Shown piece after piece: positions 17,209 to 26,322 of a DNA stretch of 64,000 nt (position 1 is the first letter of the stretch; each line of letters starts with the position of its first letter). Position numbers and translations under genes: made by a program. The DNA lies in NCBI RefSeq assembly GCF_014651675.1, contig NZ_BMXI01000011.1, positions 124,001 through 188,000 on the forward strand. Direction: 5' to 3'. Origin of the DNA: Roseibacillus persicicus. GTDB taxonomy: Bacteria > Verrucomicrobiota > Verrucomicrobiia > Verrucomicrobiales > Akkermansiaceae. The notes under the pieces were generated by a model that was not told the DNA's origin, did no database searches, and was given only the letters and a program-made list of their open reading frames with translations.

Positions 17209-17946
17209 ATGTCAGTGAAAACAGATAGCGCGGACTTCTGGCCCTTGATCAATGAGCTTGGCGAAGCGCAGGTGATTGCGCGTGAGCGGATGGATGAACT
17301 GTGGGGCGAGGGGTGGAGGCATTTCGGTCCCCGTTTTTTTCGCTATAGTCTGATGTGGCAAGAGGAACAGTGGAAAAGAGTTCTCAATCTTCGGGTTCCA
17401 TTGGCGGAATGGAAGCCGTCGAAGAGCCAGCGGCGCACCTTGCGGCGGAACGAGGACTTGCAAGTTGAGTTCGGGCCCGCTGAGCCCGGGGAGGAAGAGG
17501 AAGCCTTGTTCCAAGCCCACAAGAGTCGCTTTCGGGAGAACGTTCCCGATGCCTTGTCTGATTTTCTAGGGGAAGAGCCGAACGGGGTTCCATTACCCTG
17601 TATGCAGCTGAGCGTGAGGTCTGGTGATAGGCTGGTAGCAGCTAGTTTTCTCGATATTGGACTGAAGGCGTGTTCGAGCATCTACGGCATTTTCGACCCA
17701 GCGGAAAGCCAGCGACGGCTCGGTATTTTCACCATGCTTATGGAGATGCAATACGCCCGGGAAGCGGGGCTGGATTTCTACTACCTTGGCTATGCCTGCA
17801 TCGAGTCTTCGCCCTATGACTACAAGAAGGAGGTCAAGCCCGCTTGGGTCTGGGACTGGCGGCAGTGGCGCCCCTTCACGCCCGACGATTGCTCCAAACA
17901 AGCCCTCCCAATACCAGAAGGCCTGATGGCAATAAAAAGAGGATGA
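17209..17946 (+). CDS. Arginyl/leucyl-tRNA-protein transferase C-terminal-domain protein
   Basis: A 245-residue protein matching the catalytic C-terminal half of ATE1/Bpt aminoacyl-transferases, which add Arg or Leu to protein N-termini for the N-end rule. Visible blocks are GWRHFGPRFFRYS, QRRTLRRNEDL, SIYGIFDPAESQRRLGIFTM and FYYLGYACIESSPYDYKKEV. The N-terminal domain with its Cys motif is absent; the frame starts with a short unrelated segment. I chose ATG 17209 over TTG 17197 because AAGAGGA at 17190-17196 would touch the TTG directly. The last 71 bp overlap the end of the convergent gene. Substrate and activity are uncertain without the N-domain. Confidence 0.75.
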   Translation: MSVKTDSADFWPLINELGEAQVIARERMDELWGEGWRHFGPRFFRYSLMWQEEQWKRVLNLRVPLAEWKPSKSQRRTLRRNEDLQVEFGPAEPGEEEEALFQAHKSRFRENVPDALSDFLGEEPNGVPLPCMQLSVRSGDRLVAASFLDIGLKACSSIYGIFDPAESQRRLGIFTMLMEMQYAREAGLDFYYLGYACIESSPYDYKKEVKPAWVWDWRQWRPFTPDDCSKQALPIPEGLMAIKRG

Positions 17947-19369
17947 GGTTGTTGAGGAAGGTCACCTCGGGCCCCACCAAATTGAGTTTGTAGGTGCGGA
18001 GACCACGAGGGCCGACGCCGACCAATTCCTCGCGGCCAATCAGCCAGTTGACCGAGTTTTTGACGAAATCGATCTGTTCCTCACGAGCCCGTTCGGGATG
18101 GAGAAAGTGACTGTTGGAAATGACGACCATGCGGCTGGCTGCTTCCGCCGCTTCGTCCGAAGTGGCGTCGCCGACGATGACGGCCGCAGCCACGGGGAGG
18201 CCCTGCTCATTGCGAAGGTCTTCAGCTGAGTTGAACTCGGGGAGAACTCCGACTTCCTGATAACGGGTTTCGCCCCAGAAGCTGGGGCTGGCTTGCAGGA
18301 GGTTGATGGGAAAGATGTTCTGCGAGTTGAGGTCCTCGGCGCTTTCCCGCACAGAGAGGGAGCAAGTGGGGCCGTCAAAGGTCGTCGACTGGCCACCGAG
18401 CCCCTCGTTGACTCCCTCGAAATCGGTAAAGATGGCGGACACCTGATTGATGCTGCGACCATTTTGCACGGTGACGAGTCTGTCGTTGTTCGGAGTGATG
18501 CCGTGTCGCCGGAGAAAGGCGCGGAGCTTGGCAGGGCGGTGCTTGGGATCGAGAATAGCGAGGATCGAAGCCTTGGGTCGCTCCCAGTAATCATCCAGAA
18601 TCGCCAGCTCGCGGTCTTCCAAATCATAGCTGGGTGCCACAAGAACGACGGCTTCCGCGTCGGCGGGGATGGACTGGGTGTCCGACAAGTTAATGGGCTC
18701 GAGAATGAGATTCTGGCGAAGAAGTGTCTCGGCCAGCATGGTCCATGGCGACTCGGTGCTGCCGGATTCCACTGGTGATTTGTCGGCGAGAAAATAGAGC
18801 TTGCGGGGCGCTCCTTCCACGATGCTGAGGAGAGCGGTGGCGATGCGATCCTCGATTTGGAATCCGATGGGGCGCCGTTGGTTATTTTGATCCGTCTGGA
18901 AAATCACAAGATCCTCCACCGCAAGATAGCGTGTGAGATTGGGATCGGGAGCGGCACTACCTTTTGGTCGGGCATCGATGAGAATGAGGTCGGTGTTGAG
19001 AGTGAGATTGTAGGCGCTGGCAAACCGGGAGGCCGCGTCTGGTTCGCGCACCGGGTCGAGGAACTTGGCTTTGATTTTGCCCCTGGACTCACGTTCGAAT
19101 TCCTCAACGGAGCGGCGCACGCGCTGGTAGTAGGGAGAGGTCTTTCGGAAGGCTACGGTGACGAGGACTGGATCCTCGCGCTGGGCGAGAGCCTCCTTGG
19201 AAAGGATCTTCTGAGTGAGGTCGGAGAGGGTGTAATCTTGATCTTTGCTCAGATCCCAGACCTTGAAGTAGTTGGCGGAGAGGTAGGCGGCGGCGAGAAA
19301 AATCACCGTGGCCAGAATCAACTGGATCACGGAAAGGCTACCAATACCGAGACGGGAAATAGGTTTCAT
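17876..19369 (-). CDS. GldG-like ABC transporter auxiliary protein
   Basis: A 497-residue protein with one N-terminal membrane helix (about 13-33), a large periplasmic region of the ABC_transp_aux/GldG type (QDYTLSDLTQKIL, RDPV-like repeats, IGFQIEDRIATALLSI, LDPKHRPAKLRAFLRRHGI) and a C-terminal helix (LNNLILFLLPSGLLVLGGLV). In gliding bacteria GldF and GldG pair with the ATPase GldA; homologues in non-gliding bacteria are of unknown substrate. The permease gene lies directly upstream on the same strand (15 bp gap). No ATPase gene is adjacent. Its 3' end overlaps the convergent transferase gene by 71 bp. Confidence 0.83.
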   Translation of the reverse strand: MKPISRLGIGSLSVIQLILATVIFLAAAYLSANYFKVWDLSKDQDYTLSDLTQKILSKEALAQREDPVLVTVAFRKTSPYYQRVRRSVEEFERESRGKIKAKFLDPVREPDAASRFASAYNLTLNTDLILIDARPKGSAAPDPNLTRYLAVEDLVIFQTDQNNQRRPIGFQIEDRIATALLSIVEGAPRKLYFLADKSPVESGSTESPWTMLAETLLRQNLILEPINLSDTQSIPADAEAVVLVAPSYDLEDRELAILDDYWERPKASILAILDPKHRPAKLRAFLRRHGITPNNDRLVTVQNGRSINQVSAIFTDFEGVNEGLGGQSTTFDGPTCSLSVRESAEDLNSQNIFPINLLQASPSFWGETRYQEVGVLPEFNSAEDLRNEQGLPVAAAVIVGDATSDEAAEAASRMVVISNSHFLHPERAREEQIDFVKNSVNWLIGREELVGVGPRGLRTYKLNLVGPEVTFLNNLILFLLPSGLLVLGGLVWSNRRA

Positions 19370-19384
19370 GGCGAAAGAAGAAGA

Positions 19385-20137
19385 TCAGTTGCGCCAGCGG
19401 CGGAAGTCCACGAGGTGGTGGGTGAGAAAGACGACAAAGGAGGCCGAGAGCAGATAGAAGGCAATCGCTCTGGTATCGATGAGACCGGTAGTGAAATCGG
19501 AGAGGTGCTGCTGCGAAGAGAGGTATCGGAAGAGACCGGCAGCCTGAAAGCTATCCCCCCAAATGACCGGCACATAGCCGAGGAAGTAGTGGAGAACGAG
19601 GAGGCCGACGGTGATAATGCCAGCGACGATTTGGGAGGACGTGAGGGCCGAACCCAAGAGCCCCAGGGCGGTGAAATAGCAGCCCATTAGGACGAGCACC
19701 AGCATCCCGCCAAAAAAGGAACCTTTGGAGAATGGAGCGGGGATGTCAGTGAGAATGGGGAAGAGAATGAAGTGCAGTAGAGATGGGATGAGGAGGACGA
19801 GGTAAAAGGTCAGCGCGGCCCCGTACTTGGCGACGACGACTTGCCAGGTCTTTACCGGCGCGGTCATCAGGGTTTCCAAGGTGCCGGAGCGCTCTTCCTC
19901 GGCAAAGAGGCGCATGGTTATGAGCGGAAAGATGAAGAGAAAGTAGAACCAGAAGTTCGGGGTGTGATAGGTCACGTAGACCAGGGATTGGGCAACGGGG
20001 GCGTCGGCAAAACCCTTCATTGCGGTCGATAGGGAGAGCCCCTGCATCAAAGCCACAAAGGCCAGCACGACCCATCCGAAGAGGGTGTAAAAGTAGGTTT
20101 TAAGCTCTTTGCGATAGAGGTTGAGAAGAAGTCGCAT
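19385..20137 (-). CDS. ABC-2 type permease (GldF-like)
   Basis: A 250-residue membrane protein with six hydrophobic segments and the ABC-2 signature region TMRLFAEEERSGTLETLMTAPV, in which the Glu-rich loop precedes the third helix. Sequence such as NLYRKELKTYFYTLFGWV at the N-terminus is typical of GldF-like exporters. It forms an operon with the GldG-like gene 15 bp downstream. The matching ATP-binding subunit is not in the vicinity and must be supplied from elsewhere or lie outside the window. Confidence 0.85.
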   Translation of the reverse strand: MRLLLNLYRKELKTYFYTLFGWVVLAFVALMQGLSLSTAMKGFADAPVAQSLVYVTYHTPNFWFYFLFIFPLITMRLFAEEERSGTLETLMTAPVKTWQVVVAKYGAALTFYLVLLIPSLLHFILFPILTDIPAPFSKGSFFGGMLVLVLMGCYFTALGLLGSALTSSQIVAGIITVGLLVLHYFLGYVPVIWGDSFQAAGLFRYLSSQQHLSDFTTGLIDTRAIAFYLLSASFVVFLTHHLVDFRRWRN

Positions 20138-20296
20138 GCGATGTGTCCGTGGGACAAGAAACTAGGCAGGGAGAGCGGGGGAAGGCAATGGGGGATTTTT
20201 TGAGAAAGTAGTCCTTTTGGATTTTCGCTTTGTTTGGAGTTCCGATCTGCTCCGGGGGCTGCCGTGCTGAAACTGCATTTCCAAATTCACGTTCAC

Positions 20297-20587
20297 CTAA
20301 TCTCCCGGCTTCCTGCGAATTCTTCCGAACTTGTTTTTCGAATTTTTCCAGTAAGTCAGCCCCTCTTCAAAACAAGTCCCGCCCAAGTCCTCACTCTTCA
20401 GAATCAGGAACTTCTGGGCGTCTTTGATCCCTTGATTGTAGGCCAAGGGAGCCAGCTCCTTCTGGAAAAAATCGAAAAGAAACTCGGCCTGCATCTCGCT
20501 GATGTCGACTTCGATTTCTTCCGATAAATACCTTTGTATCGATTCGAGAGCCTCCGCTTTCTGGTGTGAGGGCAGATCGATCTTCAT
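20297..20587 (-). CDS. DUF2164-family protein
   Basis: A 96-residue protein from the ATG at 20587; a longer frame to 20656 would overlap the neighbour. It shows the DUF2164 pattern: SIQRYLSEEIEVDISEMQAE, LFDFFQKELAPLAYNQGIKD (compare xxLLDFFxxxxGPxxYNxxVxDA) and a C-terminal acidic segment. Function unknown; members are small cytosolic proteins. It lies 13 bp downstream of the DUF2959 lipoprotein gene on the same strand and is likely co-transcribed. Confidence 0.8.
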   Translation of the reverse strand: MKIDLPSHQKAEALESIQRYLSEEIEVDISEMQAEFLFDFFQKELAPLAYNQGIKDAQKFLILKSEDLGGTCFEEGLTYWKNSKNKFGRIRRKPGD

Positions 20588-20600
20588 TCCGCTGAATCCT

Positions 20601-21242
20601 CTACCGCATTTCGGAAATGAAGCGGTCGGCCTCTTCAATCGAGCGTTCCATGTCACGGATCAGGCGAGCGACGTCGACCTTGACCTGCACGACTTGGCTT
20701 TCCAGGGCGCTAATCGCTTTCGCATTGAGATTGTGTTTGAGAAAGAGAGTCTGGTCGCGGAATTTCTTTAACACCGGATCCAGCTTGGCTTCTGCGCTGC
20801 GCATCGCGGTCTGAAGCTCATCGAAGCGATCTTGGGCCGCGTTGTATTGGGTGCGGGAGGCGGAAGCGAGTTCCGGATCGCTGAAGGTTTTGATCTCTTT
20901 GTTCCACTCGCGGAAGAGAGCTTTGCCAGTGCTTTCAACGGCGTTATTGCGACCGCGCACGTCCTTGGCGCGAGCTTCCGACTTGCCGTAGGCGCTCTCG
21001 ATACGACGATACATTTTCTCCAGCTCGCCGCCCTTGTAATTGGAGACGGCGATGAATTCGTCGAGAGCGGAGGAGAATTGTTCCTTGGCTTCGATTTGGG
21101 AGGATTTCGCTTTCTTCACGCGATTCACGAGGATATGCCGCTTTTCGAAGCCCAACTTGTCCATCGCGCCATAGTAGGCGGTGGAACAGGAGCCGAGGCC
21201 AAGGGCGAGAACAAGAAGGGTGAGGGGGAAGAGTCGCTTCAT
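20601..21242 (-). CDS. DUF2959-family lipoprotein
   Basis: A 213-residue lipoprotein: signal peptide ending in LGLGSC, then YYGAMDKLGFEKRHILVNRV, which is characteristic of the DUF2959 family, followed by an all-helical, coiled-coil body. Family function is unknown. Probably anchored in the outer or inner membrane facing the periplasm. It forms a pair with the DUF2164 gene downstream. Confidence 0.82.
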   Translation of the reverse strand: MKRLFPLTLLVLALGLGSCSTAYYGAMDKLGFEKRHILVNRVKKAKSSQIEAKEQFSSALDEFIAVSNYKGGELEKMYRRIESAYGKSEARAKDVRGRNNAVESTGKALFREWNKEIKTFSDPELASASRTQYNAAQDRFDELQTAMRSAEAKLDPVLKKFRDQTLFLKHNLNAKAISALESQVVQVKVDVARLIRDMERSIEEADRFISEMR

Positions 21243-21309
21243 GAGGGGGAGGATTTTTGAATCAATTCCTGATGATGGATAGTTTTTTTCGTGACTGGAT
21301 TTTTTCCAA

Positions 21310-22632
21310 CTAAAGCTTCTCGAGCCGGAAAACTACCGGGCGTTCGGTCACCGAATCCAAGGCTTCTACTTGGGCCAGGGTTTCTTTGAGGTGGCCGAAA
21401 GGAGTCTTGTGGAGAAGAAAGACCATATCGACGAAATCGGCGTCGGGGTCCTCGGGGTTGGAGGGCGAGTGGGTTCCGGAAATCCCGACTCCAGCCTCCG
21501 CCAGAACGGTTGCGATTTCGGCAATCACACCAGGACGGTCGGTGACCTTGAAGCGAACGTAATAGGGCGTCGCGGTGTCCTCGATGGGCATCAGTTTGGG
21601 GGATTCTTCCGCTGGGAGGAAGCCGCGGTGAGTGCCTCCGTGTTCCATCAGGCGGGCTGCTTCCACGAGGTCTGCGACCACAGAGCTACCAGTGGGTTCT
21701 TGTCCCGCACCCCGGCCATAGAAGAGGGATTCGCCAGCGGCATCACCCTTCACCGCGATGGCATTGAAGACCCCGTTGACCGAGGCGAGAATGTGTTTCG
21801 CGGAGATGAAGGAAGGCTGGGTGCGGATCTCGATGCTGCCGTCTTCGTGCTGGCGGACGAGGGAAAGGAGTTTGACGACGTAGCCCAGTTCCTTCGCGAA
21901 GCGGATGTCGAGGGGGGTGACCATCTCAATGCCACGGACATAAACATCCTCGTAGTTGATGAGGGTGCCGTAGGAGAGGGAGGCGAGTAGAATCGCCTTG
22001 TGGGCCGCGTCCCAACCGTTGACGTCGAGGGTCTCGTCGGCTTCGGCGTAACCGAGTTCCTTGGCCTCACCCAAGGCTTCGGGGTAGCCGAGTCCGGCTT
22101 CCGTCATGCGTTGGAGAATGTAGTTGGAGGTGCCATTGATGATGCCGGTCAGAGACTCGATGCGATTGCCGATAAAGGACTCTTGAACGGCTTTGATAAC
22201 TGGGATGGCGCCGGCGACTGCGGCTTCAAAGTGAATCGGGGTTTTGTGTTCGGCGGAAAGGGCGAACAGTTCTTTCCCGCGCTCGGCGAGAAGTGCCTTG
22301 TTACCAGTGACCACTGGTTTGCCGGCCTTGAGCGCTGCGGCCACCAGATGAAAGGCAGCCTGGGTGCCGCCGATCAACTCGACTACGATGTCGATGGAGG
22401 GGTCCTCGATTAGCAGGGCCAAGTCGGTGTCGAAGATCTCATCGGGAGCGTCCGCTTCTCGAAATTTATTGAGGTCGCGAACGATGACCTTGCGGATCTC
22501 CAGATTGACCGAGCCGTGCGTTCTGTCGGTGATCAGCTCGCCATTGCGGGCGAGAATATTCCATACGCCGGAACCAACAGTTCCGAATCCTGCCAAGCCA
22601 ATTCCAAGGGTTTTGCAACTCACGGAGGCCAT
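21310..22632 (-). CDS. hom: Homoserine dehydrogenase
   Basis: A 440-residue enzyme that reduces aspartate-semialdehyde to homoserine in Thr/Met synthesis. Residues 9-24 hold the Rossmann motif GIGLAGFGTVGSGVW. The catalytic region includes VTGNKALLAERG, GIINGTSNYILQRM and GYAEADETLDVNGWDAAHK (substrate-binding Glu/Asp/Lys). A C-terminal ACT domain begins near residue 350 (YYVRFKVTDRPGVIAEIA), which suggests allosteric feedback, usually by threonine. It is full length and stands alone, with about 145 bp of non-coding DNA upstream. Confidence 0.97.
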   Translation of the reverse strand: MASVSCKTLGIGLAGFGTVGSGVWNILARNGELITDRTHGSVNLEIRKVIVRDLNKFREADAPDEIFDTDLALLIEDPSIDIVVELIGGTQAAFHLVAAALKAGKPVVTGNKALLAERGKELFALSAEHKTPIHFEAAVAGAIPVIKAVQESFIGNRIESLTGIINGTSNYILQRMTEAGLGYPEALGEAKELGYAEADETLDVNGWDAAHKAILLASLSYGTLINYEDVYVRGIEMVTPLDIRFAKELGYVVKLLSLVRQHEDGSIEIRTQPSFISAKHILASVNGVFNAIAVKGDAAGESLFYGRGAGQEPTGSSVVADLVEAARLMEHGGTHRGFLPAEESPKLMPIEDTATPYYVRFKVTDRPGVIAEIATVLAEAGVGISGTHSPSNPEDPDADFVDMVFLLHKTPFGHLKETLAQVEALDSVTERPVVFRLEKL

Positions 22633-22777
22633 TTAGCCCTAAGTCGGCAAAAGGCCAAGTGTCGCGGTGGAAAAAGTGCGGATGTGAACCGTCACCTTTG
22701 CGGAACGAGCTCCGAATTAGGCGAAAGAACCGTGAGCCGCTTCCTGTGGTGTATGAAAAAGGCCGTTTGAGCCCAAA

Positions 22778-24691
22778 CTAGTCCGTGGCAAGGCGGACAA
22801 ACTTGTAGGGATGATTATTCAGGAGGAGGGGGTTCCAGTTTTCCACCTCTGGCCGGATCAGGTAATTGGTCGCATACCAATAGATCGGGAAGGCAGGAGC
22901 TTCGGTGGAAATCAGGCGATCGGCCTCGGCCAGGATGGCGAGCTTCTTCTCTTGCTCCACTGCTTGTTCCGCGTCGTAGAGCAATTTCTCGAACTCTTCC
23001 GAACTCCATCCGGTATTGTTGTTGCCTCCCCCCTTGATCCACATGTCGAGGAAGGTGCTGGGGTAGAGATAGTCTCCGATCCAGCCCGCGACGCAGAGGT
23101 CGAAGTCCGCATCATACTGCTTTTGCAAATAGGTGGTCCACTCACGCTGAACAATGCGGACCTTGATTCCCAAGTGCTTCTCCCACATTCCCTGCAGGGC
23201 GACGGCTTCGACAATCGCGGAGTCGGAGCTGGTTGTCAGCAAGGTGATGGTTGGGAAGCCGGTGGTGGAGGCATAGCCGGATTCCGCGAGCAATCGCTTC
23301 GCTTCCTCGGGGTCGAACTTGATGACCTCCGGCCCTTCATAACCTTCGAAAGGCGGCACAATTCCCGAGGCCGGTTGCTGACCACCCCCCAGAATGTCTT
23401 CGCAGATGGCGCGCTGGTCGATGGACAAGGCAAAGGCTCGCCGGACCTTGGGGTTGTCGAAAGGAGGGCGACGAATATTCGAGCGCAGGAAGCGGGTTCC
23501 AACATAAGGCTCCTGCCTGAGCTCCTTCTTGAAATTCTTTTTGGCGTAAGGGATGAGTTCCGAGGGAAGGGTGTAGGTGACATGCAATTGGTCGTCCCCG
23601 AACATCCGGGACTCGGTGTAGTAGTTGGAGATTGGCAGATAACGGATTCCGTTGAGATGCACTTTCTCAATATCCCAATACTCAGGGTTGCGCTCGACCT
23701 CCAGAACATGGTTGGTGCGCCAGGTCTTGAGCTTGAAGGGGCCGTTTGACACGATGTTGCCGGGCTTGGTCCACTTGGAGGCGAAGGCGGTGTTGATTTT
23801 GCCATGCTTCAAGATGATGTGACGGGGCACGGGATACCAAGTGTAGTGCTTGGTGATTTCGGGGAGGAAAGGAACCGGGCCGCGCAGCTGAATCTCTAGT
23901 GTGAAGTCATCGATGGCGTTCACGCCCACTCGGGCCTTGTTCCAGAGGTCGATGCCGACATTCTCGAGCAGTCGGGTGACGGTGGCGAGCTGGACCTCTT
24001 CGGAAATCGAATCGGGCCAGTCGAAAACGGAGAGGTTGTCTCGGAGGTAGGTTAGTTCTTTCTCATTCAGCTTATCGAGCCCTTTGCTGGCGAGACGCTT
24101 TTTTCGTTGGTCTGGAGTGAGTTCGTCGAATGTTTTGTTGGCAAAGGCCGAAACGTCGACCTTTTCATTTCCTCGGAAGTTCGCTTGGGAAAGTGTTTCC
24201 CAACTGGTTGGGAAGGAGGAATCACGAGCCATAAGGATTTCGCCCCGACGGTTCTTGGAGTAGTTCTCGGCGTTCTCGATGAAGTAGAGCATCTCCGCAT
24301 ACTTGGCCGGCCAGTTCGGATCTGGCGAGAGGAGGCGGCGATAGGAGAAGGCGAAGTCATGGGCTGTGACGGGGATGCCATCTGACCATTTTCCCTCGGG
24401 TTGCAGATGAAAGGTCCAAGCGGTGAAGTCCTCGCTGGCTTCCCAGCTCGCAGCTGCTCCCGGGAGGGGGATGCCGTCGTTCTGATGGTCTTCCACACAG
24501 AGTCCTTCGAAGAGGGCGCGAATGATGTTTGATTCCAGAACGCCGGAGACTAAATGGGGATCCAAGCCCTTGGGTTCATTCGAATTTCCTATGATGAGGA
24601 TCTTCTCTTCGTTGGCGCGCTCGACGTCACTTCGGGAATCGCAAGCGGCGAGAAAAAGCAGAAAGGGCAAAAGAGCAATGAATCGAACCAT
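22778..24691 (-). CDS. oppA: Oligopeptide ABC transporter substrate-binding lipoprotein
   Basis: A 637-residue SBP family 5 protein. Lipobox LFLAAC at the N-terminus; EPKGLDPHLVSGVLESNIIRALFEGL is the usual family start, and KWSDGIPVTAHDFAFSYRRLLSP is the SBP5 signature. The rest continues to QQVPxIPLxxY-like sequence near the C-terminus (APAFPIYWYATNYL). It is longer than the average OppA (about 540) because of an insertion around residues 140-220. No permease or ATPase genes are next to it. A terminator separates it from the aldolase gene upstream. Confidence 0.93.
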   Translation of the reverse strand: MVRFIALLPFLLFLAACDSRSDVERANEEKILIIGNSNEPKGLDPHLVSGVLESNIIRALFEGLCVEDHQNDGIPLPGAAASWEASEDFTAWTFHLQPEGKWSDGIPVTAHDFAFSYRRLLSPDPNWPAKYAEMLYFIENAENYSKNRRGEILMARDSSFPTSWETLSQANFRGNEKVDVSAFANKTFDELTPDQRKKRLASKGLDKLNEKELTYLRDNLSVFDWPDSISEEVQLATVTRLLENVGIDLWNKARVGVNAIDDFTLEIQLRGPVPFLPEITKHYTWYPVPRHIILKHGKINTAFASKWTKPGNIVSNGPFKLKTWRTNHVLEVERNPEYWDIEKVHLNGIRYLPISNYYTESRMFGDDQLHVTYTLPSELIPYAKKNFKKELRQEPYVGTRFLRSNIRRPPFDNPKVRRAFALSIDQRAICEDILGGGQQPASGIVPPFEGYEGPEVIKFDPEEAKRLLAESGYASTTGFPTITLLTTSSDSAIVEAVALQGMWEKHLGIKVRIVQREWTTYLQKQYDADFDLCVAGWIGDYLYPSTFLDMWIKGGGNNNTGWSSEEFEKLLYDAEQAVEQEKKLAILAEADRLISTEAPAFPIYWYATNYLIRPEVENWNPLLLNNHPYKFVRLATD

Positions 24692-24771
24692 CGCGAAGAG
24701 CTTTACAGTAGGAAAAGAGCTTGGGCAGTACTTTTTGCGTGTTCACGGCAAGCTTCTGGCTTCTTTGCACA

Positions 24772-24806
24772 AAAAAGCCTCTCGGGAGTGAACCCGAGAG
24801 GCTTTT
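24772..24806 (-). terminator. Bidirectional terminator between fba and oppA
   Basis: Perfect 10-bp stem GCCTCTCGGG / CCCGAGAGGC with a 6-nt loop. TTTT follows on the + strand and TTTTTT on the minus strand, so it should stop the minus-strand aldolase transcript 20 bp after its stop codon. Confidence 0.9.
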
Positions 24807-24826
24807 CATTAAAGATTTTCGATGAT

Positions 24827-25855
24827 CTAAGCCGAGTAGATGGTGTTGCCGCTGGACTTGAGCTCATCACAAGCTTGCACCAGACGCGCGGCGACGGAGG
24901 CTTCGGCTTTTTTGAGGTAGCCGCGTGGGTCGTAGACTTTCTTGTTGCCGACTTCGCCGTCGATCTTCAGCACGCCCTCGATGTTCTCGCACATGTGAGT
25001 GACGATGGGGCGGGTGAAGGCGTATTGGGTGTCGGTGTCGATGTTCATCTTGATGACACCGTAGTCGAGAGTCTCCTGAAGGTCTTCGGCGGAGGTACCG
25101 GAGCCCCCGTGGAAGACGAGGTCCATTTCCGCTTCGGCGCCATACTTGTCCATCACGACTTTCTGACCGTCGCGCAGGATGGTGGGCTTCAGTTTGACGG
25201 AACCGGGCTTGTAGGCACCGTGAACGTTACCGAAAGTGGCCGCGAACATGAAGCGACCGATGGGGTTGAGGGTCTCGTAGACCTGAAGCATGTCGTCGGG
25301 AGTGGTGTAGAGCTTTTCAGCAGGGAGGCCCGAGGTGTCGTGACCGTCTTCTTCGCCACCGACGCAGCCGGCCTCGATTTCGAGAATGATGTCGAGCTCG
25401 ACGCATTCCTTAAGGAGTTCCGCCGAGATCTTCATGTTCTCGTCAAGGTCGACGACCGAGCCGTCGAACATGTGGGAGTTGAAGAGTGGTCCCAAGCCCT
25501 TTTCCTTGCGAGCACGGGACTCGTCGAGGAGGGGACGGAGGAAAGAATCGACTTTCTCCGGGTGACAGTGGTCGGTGTGAAGAGCGACGAGAATATCGTA
25601 TTTTTCGGCAAGACGATGAACCGCTTCCGCCAGAACGATGGCACCGAAAGCGGCATCGTTGACATTCAATCCGGAGGCAAACTGGCCGCCACCGGTGGAA
25701 ACTTGGATGATTCCATCAGACTTGGCATCTGCGAAGGCCTTGAGCGCGGCATTGGCAGTGACGATGGAGGTGATGTTGATGGCCGGATAGGCATAACCGT
25801 TCTTCTGAGCGGCATCGAGCATGTCCCGGTATTGAGCAGGTGTTGCAACTGGCAT
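24827..25855 (-). CDS. fba: Fructose-bisphosphate aldolase, class II
   Basis: A 342-residue zinc-dependent aldolase of the longer (E. coli FbaA-like) type. Start ATG at 25855 gives the usual beginning MPVATPAQYRDMLDAA; a TTG further upstream is less likely. Zinc and catalytic residues are seen in LHTDHCHPEKV, LEIEAGCVGGEEDGHD, FGNVHGAYKPG and FHGGSGTS. It acts in glycolysis and gluconeogenesis in the cytosol. It is monocistronic, ended by a strong bidirectional terminator. Confidence 0.97.
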   Translation of the reverse strand: MPVATPAQYRDMLDAAQKNGYAYPAINITSIVTANAALKAFADAKSDGIIQVSTGGGQFASGLNVNDAAFGAIVLAEAVHRLAEKYDILVALHTDHCHPEKVDSFLRPLLDESRARKEKGLGPLFNSHMFDGSVVDLDENMKISAELLKECVELDIILEIEAGCVGGEEDGHDTSGLPAEKLYTTPDDMLQVYETLNPIGRFMFAATFGNVHGAYKPGSVKLKPTILRDGQKVVMDKYGAEAEMDLVFHGGSGTSAEDLQETLDYGVIKMNIDTDTQYAFTRPIVTHMCENIEGVLKIDGEVGNKKVYDPRGYLKKAEASVAARLVQACDELKSSGNTIYSA

Positions 25856-25960
25856 GAAGGCGGCATTAACGGAAAAGTGCCCCTCGTGCAAGAGTGATGA
25901 ATTTTGGAAAGAATGAGAGCGAGCCAGACATCAGGTGACTGAGCCTTCCCCAACAGGCCG

Positions 25961-26239
25961 ATGCTTGCGCAGCCCATGAGAAAGAGCTATCAAGGTGGGG
26001 TGTGGGTGAGGGCGCTTTGCTATTTTGGACTTGGGGCTTTGTTGGGAGGTTTTCCGGCCTTTCTCCTGTGGATTCTCGTATCCTCCAGCTTTGAGTTGGA
26101 GATGACTCTTCTTGTCTGGTGGCTCATCCTTTCCGCTCCCATCGGATTGGGGTTGCTCTTCACCTTGATTGGGCTTTCTGGCAAGGGATGGCTCTTGCGG
26201 CGTCTACTCGAATTTTTGGGAAAAGAGTCCCATTGGTAG
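25961..26239 (+). CDS. Small two-helix membrane protein
   Basis: A 92-residue hydrophobic protein with two long membrane segments (about residues 17-42 and 49-70) and a basic C-terminal end. An ATG at 25976 is an alternative start. No recognised domain; genes on both sides point the other way. The coding status rests on length, composition and absence of another gene on either strand, so it is moderately supported. Confidence 0.5.
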   Translation: MLAQPMRKSYQGGVWVRALCYFGLGALLGGFPAFLLWILVSSSFELEMTLLVWWLILSAPIGLGLLFTLIGLSGKGWLLRRLLEFLGKESHW

Positions 26240-26322
26240 GGCCTTTGCGCAGCAGGGAATTCATGCCCGGCCAATCAACCAGGCATAAATGTTTACGATG
26301 AAAACTTGGCGTTTGGCTGGGA

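Noticed and set aside
18857-19690. 277-codon + strand frame across the Gld-type genes
   Set aside because: It overlaps two well-supported minus-strand genes and shows only Gly/Glu-rich shadow sequence.
24554-25897. 447-codon + strand frame antisense to fba
   Set aside because: The minus strand encodes a complete class II aldolase; the + frame is a composition shadow.
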